Positions 43,335 to 53,003 of a stretch of 64,000 bases of DNA are shown in pieces (the first letter of the stretch is position 1; each line of letters starts with the position of its first letter). Where the stretch lies: positions 1,178,001-1,242,000 of the forward strand of contig OZ037904.1 in the NCBI GenBank assembly GCA_964035575.1, given 5' to 3'. A model generated the notes under the pieces. The model was not told where the DNA came from. It saw only the letters and a list, made by a program, of their open reading frames with translations, and made no database searches. The position numbers and the translations under genes were made by a program. This DNA comes from Rhynchopus sp. YZ270_cl-10 (lineage: Eukaryota > Euglenozoa > Diplonemea > Diplonemida > Diplonemidae).

Positions 43335-46300
43335 TGGCTCTCCGGAAGCCTGCAAAGGGGCCGGGCCTGGAGGAGGACGTGCGACCGATTGCGGTTGGGG
43401 ACACTCTCCGCAGACTGGTGGGAAAGATTCTGTCGGCGCGAGTGCGGGTGCCTGCTAGGACGCTTCTTCTTCGAGGGAACCAGGTGGGGGTGGCAACGGC
43501 AAGGGGGGCGGCAGTGGCGCCTGATGTTATCTCGCAGTACGCCGTGCGCAACCGCGGAAAAGGTAAAGTCATTTTGAAAATTGACTACCGTAACGCGTTC
43601 AACTGCGTAGACCGCCTGTCGATGCTAAGAGCGGTCGACGCGAACCTCCCCGAGCTGGCCCCATGGGTGCGATGGTGTTACCTGGAGCCCTCCAGCCTGT
43701 ATTATGGTGGAGATACCATAAGGTCACAGCGCGGAGCTCAACAAGGAGATCCCTTGGGCCCGCTTCTCTTCTCCCTGACCATCCACCAGATGGCGCTAGA
43801 GCTGAAGGGGCACCCAGGCCTGGATGGGACTTTGTGGTACCTCGATGACGGCTCTCTGCGGGGGTCCCCTAAGGCGGTTTTTGAGGCGTACCAGGTTCTG
43901 CGCACTCGTAGCTCCGAACTGGGGTTGGAGGTGAACGCGAACAAGTGTGAGCTCATCTCCACTGGTGGCGTCTCCATGTGGGGTTCATTTTTAAAAAAGG
44001 GGTTCATTTTTAAAAAGGGGTTCATTTTTAAAAAGGGGTTCATTTTTAAAAAGGGGTTCATTTTTTTTTACACAAAAAACTATGTTAAGACGAAATCCTA
44101 CCGATGTGCCTACATGGGGCGTCCCCCGTCAGTAGTGCGCCAGATGAGGGGCACGAAGCGAAATGCGGTGAAAGGTGCAGGCCTGTTTTGCAGCAGGTCT
44201 GGAGAGTTGTGGCAACTCGTCTGCTGAGCGTGTGAAGTATCAAGGCAGAGGTTCGCTGTTCAAGTAAAACCTACCCTGGTCATCCTCTGCCTGTCTTGGT
44301 TTCTGTCGTGATTGTTTGTGTTTGTGGGCGGGATCAGATGGGTGGAGGGTGTTTACTTTGTGTTTAGCTCGGAGAAGTGGCTTACCCGCCCACTCTCTGT
44401 TATTTATTCAGTGTCATTTTTTCATTCATCCCCAAAGTTTGTAGACAGAGTCAAGACCACCTTGGCCAAAAGGGTTTTTTCACCACACTTTTCTTTTGCT
44501 TCCATTCGTGGAAGCGTTTGCTTTTCTTCTGTTCCTGGCCTGACGTGTGTTCAACAGGTGTGCTATTTTTACCAAGTGGAATCCATTTTTCTTTTTCCAG
44601 GGGAGGCACTAAAACAAACCATTCTGCAGACAACAAAGCAAAGGCAATGTGTTTTTTATTCTCCCTTCCCTTCTTTTAAGTAAGGAGGATTAGGTCTTCT
44701 TTTTTTCCTTTTTTTGCCCCAGAAGTGTGACGCCTGTGTATTCAAATTGATCAAAAAGAATAAAAAACAAACACATAATGCAGTTTCTTGTTTTGTATAA
44801 AACTCTGTTGGCTCTACCGTACTCTTCGCCCGCCTTTTATACAAAACTTGAAACACCGACCATTTTTGGTCATCATTTTTTCCTTTTCATTTTTCCATTT
44901 CCTTTTTCCTTTTCCATTTCCTGTTCATTTTATTGTCTTTATTGTCTTCTCCATTTCTTCCTTTTTCCTTTCTATTCTCATAAAAAACTAGTCCAAGTAC
45001 AAAAAAGAGAAAAAAAAATGGCGTCTCCAAGGAGGATCTCGAGGCCGTGGGGTTCACGTTGAACGAGGGTGGACAGGACGCCATGGGTGAAGGCGGGTTT
45101 CGGCTGTTGGATGTGGATGGGTTCGATTTCTTGGGCATCCCCATTGGGTCTGCGGCTTTCTGCGAGGAGTACATGGCCCGGAAGGTGGACGATTCCCGCC
45201 GCAACCTGGAAGCCCTTGTGGACCTCGGGGACTCCCAGGCAGCCTTCTACGTACTGAGATACTGCGAAGGCTACTGCCGCATGGTGTTCTACATGCGGGG
45301 GATCCCACAGTGCGCGGAGTACCTGACGGCTTTTGACGACCTGATTGACAGGTGCCTGGCTGCGCTTCTGCATGACCCGGATGGGGCGCTGCCGGAGTTG
45401 GCAAGGGCGCAGGCGGCGCTTCCTGTGGCGCTTGGGGGGCTGGGTATCCGTCGCACAGTGGACCATCGGACGGCTGCGTCCCTCGCCTCTCAGTCAGGGA
45501 ACCTGCAACTGTCGCAGGCCTTGGACCCTGCCTTCACCTGGGATGAGGAGAGATGGAACAGCGCGGCTGAGGAGTACAACTCCAGGGTACCGGTGGCGTT
45601 TCACGTGGACAGGGCTCAGCCGAAGAAGATCCTGGAGCAGCAGAGTCTGTCATCTGCGGTGATTGACGCCCAGGCAGACAAGTTGATGCAACAGCTCTGC
45701 ATGCGAGACCGAGCACGGATGAAGTCCCTTCTCCTGCCGCTTTCTGGGACGTACCTCACGGCGACACCCTCAGCAAGGAACCAGATGTCTTCAGCGGACT
45801 TTGCGGTTGTGACCCGTTTCCGACTAGGGGTGGCCATCCATGCGGAGGGAACGACTTGCTCGGCATGTCAGGGGGGGCAGAAAAGGGTTGTCATGGACTC
45901 CTTTGGCGACCACACCTTTGGCTGCCCCTACGCCAAACACCGCGTCGCCCGCCACAACGCCTTGCGGGATTCGGTGTACAGAGCGGCTCAAGGGGCGGGC
46001 TTGGACCCTGCTTTGGAGGAGACCGTGAGAATGGATTTGGAGTCGAAGAAGCGGCCAGGCGACGTCTACCTCCCAGTAGGAGTGGCGGAAAATGGACCTC
46101 GTTGTTTGGACATCACCCACGTGTGCCCCACCTTGCCTTCCTACAGAACAGGGGCCTCGAAGTTTGTGGGCTGGTCGGCGAAGAACCAGGGCCAGGTCAA
46201 ACGGGAGAAGCACGAGCGGGATTTGAACAAGATCAACACCAAGTTCTCCCCTATTGTGTTTGAAGCCTTCGGGGGTGCAGGCGACGAGGCGAACCTCTTG

Positions 46301-49300
46301 ATTGCGCAGCTTGGAGGCCTGACGACGGGACAGACGTCGCACCTGACAGGGTCGGCAGAGTTGCGCATCCGGGAGAGCATTGCGGTGGCGTACCAGAAAA
46401 AGGTCGCATCTTCCTTTCTGGAGCGGGGTGCTATGTGTGTAGGGATTGCCACCCTGAAGCGGGAGCCGTGTGTGGAGGTAGATGTGGCACCGTCTGCAGA
46501 GGACATGGACCGGTTTGGACGCCGCAGTGCAGGGGCCGTGGAACCTCTCTGTGATGATGCGAACCCTGACGACGATATGAGTCGTCCTGCTCCAGACCGG
46601 TCGGAGGAGCAGCAGGGGAAGCGCAAGAGGGACGTGAAGCCGGACCACGTGGAGCCACCGAGGAAGCGGACCGGGAGGTTCGATTCGGCTACCGTGATTC
46701 CGGAAGGGCCGGGTCTCGATGTGGTGCGTGAGTGGGAGTTTTTGCGTGAGTGCCCGGCAGCGCAGAGGCCTCGGGCGACGGAACAGGCGGCCAAGCTGGG
46801 AGCCTCGAAGGTGACTTGGTCGTTTGTGGCGGGGGACTGTGCTTTTGAGGCTTTGCTCTTCGCCACTGGGCGCACGGATTTGTCGGTGGAGGGTCTGCGC
46901 CAGGCGGCAGTGAAGAAGGTCCAGGGCCGCGCTGATCTGTCGAGTGCGGCTGTCCCTAATTTTGGGGTCTGGCAGCGGCTGATGACGAGTGGGGACAGAG
47001 GAGACGAGCGTACGTGGGCGGATGCCATTGCAGTGGCGGGGGCAGGGGAGGCTCTTGAGGTATCTGTGGTCATCCTCAACGAGTTCGCCCGCCCTTCTCT
47101 GATGGTGCCAAGAAAACGGCCTAAGGCAGTGGTCCTTCTCCTCCACTCGGGTGATCAGGATGCGGCAGATGGATCCGGCAGTATCCCGGGACACTACGAG
47201 CCCCTCACCATGGACCCGGCTCTGCAGCAGCACATCCTGTCTTTTGAGGCCACAGGTGGTAAGGGGGAGTGCCAGTCAGAGCGCCCCATGGCTTTTGTGG
47301 GAGCGAGGGAGGCGGAGGCGTCGAACACTTTCCTGCAGTGCGAACAATGCAGCAAGCTCTTCGATGCGTCGGACGCACACTTCTGCTGTCACACGTGTGG
47401 TGGCTTGGCATGTCTGCACTGCGCTCAGGGGTCCAAGCACTGCCCTCTGTCGCAAATTGGCAGGGCGGAATACTTCAGTGCCCTGTCTTTTTTGCACTCG
47501 AATGTTCCGGCTCAGGCTGCCTCTGCGGAGGGGAGCGGAGACCCACCACCTAAACGGGCTCCTTCTCCAGCAGTGCCAGCTCCCGAGGGCGAGGACGTCG
47601 AGGAGGTAGACACGCCAATGGCGGGCGAAGAGGGGCAGCAGGCAGAACAGAAGCAGCAGAAGTACGAGAAGCAACGGAAACAGCAGAAGCAGCAACAACA
47701 AAAGGCGGACCAGGAGAAGAAGGAAGCGTTGCAGCGTGCGTCGGACGCGTGGCAGCAAGCCCTGGAGGTACGGCGGGAGCATCGTCGGTCGTGGGGACCG
47801 GATTTGGCCGCGCTTCGGGGCACTTTTGGCGACCGCCAGCAGGAGTTGAGTCGTTTCCTGGAGGAACAGAATGTGCGTCTGGACCAGGCGAAGGCGGCGG
47901 ACAGGCATCGTGTGGAGGAGCTGACCGCCAGGCACAAGCGGGAACTCGCAGAGGACGCGAAGAAGATGCATGCGCAGTACTTGGAAGACTGCGATCGGCA
48001 CCCCGAAGCAGGAGAGTCGCTCCGGGCGGAGTATGACAGGCAACGCTGCGAGAGGCATTACGCCATCGCAGCTAAGCATGAGTCGGAGCAGAAGGCGACC
48101 ACTCTGGTGTTGACGGCGGTGAACCTCTCCCGACAGCTGGAGGCAGAACGCATGGTGGCATACGGGCGGTGCTTTGGGGTGGTGTGCGAAGGGCGGCTAT
48201 TCCTCCCCTGCCATGCGGTGCGGAGAGCGGTGGGCGACGACCCTGAAGGACTCGAACCTGACTGTGTCGGCGACTGGATGGCTCTCTTTGGTCCTCAAGG
48301 TGCTTCTCCGTGCCCGGGCGAGTTCCTGTACTGCTGGGCGACACAGCAGCCGTGGAGTGGGAACGGGGAGGGGGACGGTGATTGCCCGGAGTCGGTGGTC
48401 GCCCGTCAGGCGGTTAGGAAGATAGCAGGGGAGGCCGGATACTGCGACACCTGGGGCAAGACCAGCGCGGTCATCGTCGTTCGGGAAGGCAGGGTCAGCT
48501 GGGGAACCCCTTCTCGGGATCAGCTGGAGGAGGAGGTGGGGCGACAGGCCGAGGCGGCAGACACCGAGGTGCGTGTGAAGGTGGAGGAGATGGATGATGA
48601 TGAGCAGGAGCAGGAGGAGGACCTCGACACCGCGATGGAGGGGGCGGATCGCTCGCATTCTCTGTCAGTGGAAGGCATCCCTGACCAGAAGAAGCAAGCG
48701 AGGGTGAGGGAATTGCTGAGGGCGCAGAGCGAGGCTTGGATGTGGACGGAGGAGGAGCGGACGGAGAGGGGGGGTCTTTTCCCGTGCCTCACCATGGGGT
48801 CGCCGGTGCCTTCTTCTGTGACGAAGTGGATCTCCCTGTTCCACTACCGTCAGGGAGAGAAACAGGATGGCAGACCCTTGTTGTCACTCCCCCTCTCTAC
48901 CGCTACTTTCACTCAGTGGTATGAGGTGATGAAGGTGGTGGGTTTGCATGAGTGGTCGGTTCAGGAAAAGTGCAAGGCAAAGTCGACGTTGCATGCCCTG
49001 ACGGACAACCGGAGCAGTAGGGGGCAGGCCTTTGCAGCGGAGAGTACAAGGAGGGAGAATGAGGCACGAGCGGCTCGAGAGGGAATAGGCCGACAACCTC
49101 AAGCCTCCTCTTCTTCTTCTTCTTCTTCTTCCTCCACCTCTGCAGGCCGTGGCACTACAACCTCCATCGCCCAACCTGCAGTCTCCACTTCTTCCTCCTC
49201 CTCATCGGCAGGCCGTGGCAATGCAACCTCCTCCGCCCAACCTGCTCCTTCCCCAGCTCCCAAAGGACCCCAGCGCCATGCAGCTCAGGGTAGGTCCAAC

Positions 49301-49453
49301 ACGTCGAACGTGTTCACCGACGCAGTGGCACAAGCGACGCAGCATGTGCTCTCGCCCCAGGAGGTGCAGAGAGGGCGCAATGGTCGCGGTGGTGGACAGA
49401 AGGGGAGACAGAGCGGAGGAAGGAAGGGGAAAAAGGGGAATAAAAAGAATTAG
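43332..49453 (+). pseudogene. LINE-B3 polyprotein, N-terminally truncated and split by element E
   Basis: The 5' part encodes RT from LVALRKPAKG through motifs A, B and C (WYLDDG near 43841) to ISTGGVS. After element E the frame resumes at about 45030 and runs to 49453 through endonuclease, second OTU-like domain, Cys/His cluster, coiled coil and basic tail. It differs from B2 by scattered substitutions, such as MDLES for VDLES at the endonuclease and TPMAGEE for MPMAGEE. A chance ATG is formed where the A-tail meets TGGTGGC. It lacks both N-terminal protease and finger. Confidence 0.88.
43977..45018 (+). mobile_element. Element E, complete copy with 11-bp target-site duplication
   Basis: This 1,042-bp non-coding retroelement sits inside LINE-B3. 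TGGCGTCTCCA occurs on both sides (43966-43976 and 45019-45029). The 5' end has five GGGGTTCA units (43980, 43999, 44017, 44035, 44053), mostly GGGGTTCATTTTTAAAAA, and the 3' end is A-rich (AAAAAAGAGAAAAAAAA). An internal inverted repeat pairs 44790-44802 with 44835-44847 (13 bp). No frame is conserved between copies, so it is probably mobilised by another element's enzymes. Confidence 0.85.
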
Positions 49454-50440
49454 AGAGTTAGAGAGTTAGAGGGTGAGAGTGTGTGTGTAGAAGCGTGTAG
49501 AGAATGACAGTTTGCCCCATGTTTATTTTTAACCCTTTTTATTTTGTGTTTTTGGTTCTTTTCATCCTTTGGGGTTTGCCCCCCCTTTCCCCCCTTTCCG
49601 CCCCCCTTCCTATTTGTTAATATTTTTGGTTGGCTGCTGGCTAGGACGGGTCTACCCCAGCGACGGCCCTTACCCCTTGGACGAGGCTCTGAGGGTAGAG
49701 GGCAGTCTCGGAGTAAGACCTGTCTAAGAGCCAGGCCAGTGGCATCAGGAGCCATTGGGCCACTTTTATAGATTGTGCAGTAGAGTAGAGTTTGTACAGA
49801 ACTCTTGTCCTTTGAGTTCCTTTTTTCACTCCTTTAGTTTTTCATTTTTACCTTGTGAAGGTCAATTTCAATTTTTCATTTTTCAAAACCACCACAGGTA
49901 AGCACGAGACCCACCATTGTTGTTGTTGATTTTGTTGTGCGTTATTGTTGTTTTCCCCTTTGGGTGTCAGTCAGTCGGGTCAGGTCACACTTACTGAAGT
50001 TCTCAAAAATTTTCACCAAAAAGAAAACTACTAAAAAGATTATGGAACTTCCTTTTTATTTGTTTGTGTGTTACAGAGGAAACGGCTCACTCAATCCCCT
50101 CCTTCTCCTCCCCTCCCCTCCCCAAGACAAAGCAAAATAAAACTACACCGGTCGACAGAGCAACCCTCCCGTCCCATCCCCTCCCCTTTTCCTTTTGGGA
50201 AAAATTGCACTCACATACTACCCTTTTGCTTATTTGCAGGGAAGTGTTGGTTGTAGTTGTCCCACATGCTTTCTATTTTAGTGCCACTAACTGTGTTTTC
50301 AGGCACTGTCTTGCCAGTACAATAGTAAAGTGCCCTTGTCTGGACATCTAGCTGTTTACATACTCGCTTGACTAGTAAGTACCCCCTCTGTCACTGGATG
50401 TAGATAAAAAAAGCGAGCCTAGGGCTAAGTTGAACAACAC

Positions 50441-50526
<86 letters not shown>

Positions 50527-50531
<5 letters not shown>

Positions 50532-52667
50532 GGAAGCGCCTTGCACTGTTCTTCACTGTGTTGCACCGGACACGGACAGAACGAGGGGGCAAGGACCAGG
50601 AGCGACGTTTGACGAGCACCTGGGGGAAGGACTTGGAGGCTTGGAAGGCTGGCCAGTATGTCGCCCTGTGGGAGCAAACGGTAGAGGAGCGGAAGCCAAG
50701 GCCCTCTGGGTGGTCGGATGAGGACACTGACGAAGGGAGACGGAAGCGCACCATCGCCAAAGCGAGAGCAGGACTCCCGAGCCAGGCCAAGGGGCACCCA
50801 GGCCTGGATGGGACTTTGTGGTACCTCGATGACGGCTCTCTGCGGGGGTCCCCTAAGGCGGTTTTTGAGGCGTACCAGGTTCTGTGCACTCGTAGTTCCG
50901 AACTGGGGTTGGAGGTGAACGCGAACAAGTGTGAGCTCATCTCCACTGGTGGCGTCTCCAAGGAGGATCTCGAGGCCGTGGGGTTCACGTTGAACGAGGG
51001 TGGACAGGACGCCATGGGTGAAGGCGGGTTCCGGCTGTTGGATGTGGATGGGTTCGACTTCTTGGGCATCCCCATTGGGTCTGCGGCTTTCTGCGAGGAG
51101 TACATGGCCCAGAAGGTGGACGATTCCCGCCGCAACCTGGAAGCCCTTGTGGACCTCGGGGACTCCCAGGCAGCCTTCTACGTACTGAGATACTGCGAAG
51201 GCTACTGCCGCATGGTGTTCTACATGCGGGGGATCCCACAGTGCGCGGAGTACCTGACGGCCTTTGACGACCTGATCGACAGGTGCCTGGCTGCGCTTCT
51301 GCATGACCCGGATGGGGCGCTGCCGGAGTTGGCAAGGGCGCAGGCGGCGCTTCCTGTGGCGCTTGGGGGGCTGGGTATCCGTCGCACCGTGGACCATCGG
51401 ACAGCTGCGTCCCTCGCCTCTCAGTCAGGGAACCTGCAACTGTCGCAGGCCTTGGACCCTGCCTTCACCTGGGATGAGGAGAGATGGAACAGCGCGGCTG
51501 AGGAGTACAACTCCAGGGTACCGGTGGCGTTTCACGTGGACAGGGCCCAGCCGAAGAAGATCCTGGAGCAGCAGAGTCTGTCATCTGCGGTGATTGACGC
51601 CCAGGCAGACAAGTTGATGCAACAGCTCTGCATGCGAGACCGAGCACGGATGAAGTCCCTTCTCCTGCCGCTTTCCGGGACGTACCTCACGGCGACACCC
51701 TCAGCAAGGAACCAGATGTCTTCAGCGGATTTTGCGGTTGTGACCCGTTTCCGACTAGGGGTGGCCATCCATGCGGAGGGAACGACTTGCTCGGCATGTC
51801 AGGGGGGGCAGAAAAGGGTTGTCATGGACTCCTTTGGCGACCACACCTTTGGCTGCCCCTACTCCAAACACCGCGTCGCCCGCCACAACGCCTTGCGGGA
51901 TTCGGTGTACCGAGCTGCTCAAGGGGCGGGCTTGGACCCTGCTTTGGAGGAGACCGTGCGAGTGGAGTTGGAGTCGAAGAAGCGGCCAGGCGACGTCTAC
52001 CTCCCAGTAGGAGTGGCGGAAAATGGACCTCGTTGTTTGGACATCACCCACGTGTGCCCCACCTTGCCTTCCTACAGAACAGGGGCCTCGAAGTTTGTGG
52101 GCTGGTCGGCGAAGAACCAGGGCCAGGTCAAACGGGAGAAGCACGAGCGGGATTTGAACAAGATCAATACCAAGTTCTCCCCTATTGTGTTTGAAGCCTT
52201 CGGGGGTGCAGGCGACGAGGCGAACCTCTTGATTGCGCAGCTTGGAGGCCTGACGACGGGACAGACGTCGCACCTGACAGGGTCGGCAGAGTTGCGCATC
52301 CGGGAGAGCATTGCGGTGGCGTACCAGAAAAAGGTCGCATCTTCCTTTCTGGAGCGGGGTGCTATGTGTGTAGGGATTGCCACCCTGAAGCGGGAGCCGT
52401 GTGTGGAGGTAGATGTGGCACCGTCTGCAGAGGACATGGACCGGTTTGGACGCCGCAGTGCAGGGGCCGTGGAACCTCTCTGTGACGATGCGAACCCTGA
52501 CGACGATATGAGTCGTCCTGCAGACCGAACGGAGGAGCAGCAGGGGAAGCGCAAGAGGGACGTGAAGCCGGACCACGTGGAGCCACCGAGGAAGCGGACC
52601 GGGAGGTTCGATTCGGCCACCGTGATTCCGGAAGGGCCTGGTCTCGATGTGGTGCGTGAGTGGGTTT
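50527..52667 (+). mobile_element. LINE-B4: 5'-truncated, internally deleted, interrupted by LINE-B5
   Basis: It starts directly after the B3 A-tail (equivalent to 57428 in B5), lacks the segment equivalent to 57691-58509 (819 bp) and runs to GTGCGTGAGTGG at about 52664, where LINE-B5 begins. It shares B5-specific variants (SKHRVARHN, RPADRTEEQ), so B4 and B5 form one subfamily. Confidence 0.88.
50558..52664 (+). pseudogene. LINE-B4 polyprotein fragment lacking the RT core
   Basis: The frame covers the pre-RT region, then jumps in frame (LPSQA to KGHPGLDG) to RT motif C (WYLDDG, ~50819). It continues through the endonuclease (CSACQGG, HRVARHN, RPGDV, LDITH; ~51788-52050) to VREW, where it runs into the B5 5' repeats. 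The in-frame 819-bp deletion removes RT motifs A and B, so no polymerase can form. The deletion ends lack GT...AG, so it is not a spliced intron. Confidence 0.85.
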
Positions 52668-52811
52668 ACAGGGGACCATTTTTTTACAGGGGACCATTTT
52701 TTTACAGGGGACCATTTTTTTACAGGGGACCATTTTTTTACAGGGGACCATTTTTTTACAGGGGACCATTTTTTTACAGGGGACCATTTTTTTACAGGGG
52801 ACCATTTTTTT
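52668..52811 (+). repeat. Eight exact tandem copies of ACAGGGGACCATTTTTTT
   Basis: Same 18-bp unit as in B2, 144 bp in total, perfect, abutting the leader ACACATTACAAC. Confidence 0.97.
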
Positions 52812-52949
52812 ACACATTACAACACACTTGTCCTTTCTTTTTACCCTCCCTCCCTCCCCCTTTCCTTTGTTTTATTGTGAGCCTTGTACGCCTCCACGGG
52901 GCGGTCCCTGGGCAACGGTTGAGGAGTGCAGGCCGGCGAAGCGCAAGGC
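52797..52949 (+). ncRNA. HDV-like self-cleaving ribozyme candidate at the 5' end of LINE-B5
   Basis: Drawn by hand. P1 is 52797-52803 (GGGGACC) with 52903-52909 (GGUCCCU), 7 bp with one G-U. P2 is GCCUUG (52881-52886) with CAAGGC (52944-52949). P3 is GCC (52890-52892) with GGC (52900-52902) around L3 UCCACGG. J1/4 is GGGCAAC (52910-52916), P4 is CGGUU with GGCCG (52916-52920, 52931-52935), and J4/2 is GCGAAGCG with candidate catalytic C at 52937. GGGCAAC and GGCGAA equal the corresponding strands of the HDV ribozyme, and the predicted cut lies just before the element's first G. The P1-P2 linker is long (about 77 nt). Such ribozymes are known at 5' ends of R2 and other LINEs. Confidence 0.75.
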
Positions 52950-53003
52950 GTAGTGTGTCTTGTCCTTCTTTGTTTTCGTTTTTTGGTTTTTGCCTTTTTA
53001 AAA

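Larger units (their letters stand above)
43332..50526 (+). mobile_element. LINE-B3: 5'-truncated, interrupted by element E
   Basis: It starts inside the RT region (equivalent to 58036 in B5) directly after the B2 poly(A). It continues to 43976, is interrupted by element E (43977-45018), resumes with an 11-bp duplication, and ends with its own 3' region and an 85-nt A-tail (50442-50526, one T at 50493). Confidence 0.9.

Noticed and set aside
44053-44180. HDV-like ribozyme in element E
   Set aside because: GCC-TACATGG-GGCG-TCCCCC looks like the P3/P1 part of LINE-B, but P1 with GGGGTTC breaks after four pairs and there is no GGGCAAC-like junction. It may be a degenerate relative, but it is not supported.
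44068-44270. tRNA-derived SINE head in element E
   Set aside because: GGTTCGCTGTTC resembles a B box and GTGCGCCAGATGAGG is vaguely like an A box, but the spacing exceeds 100 bp and no cloverleaf can be drawn.
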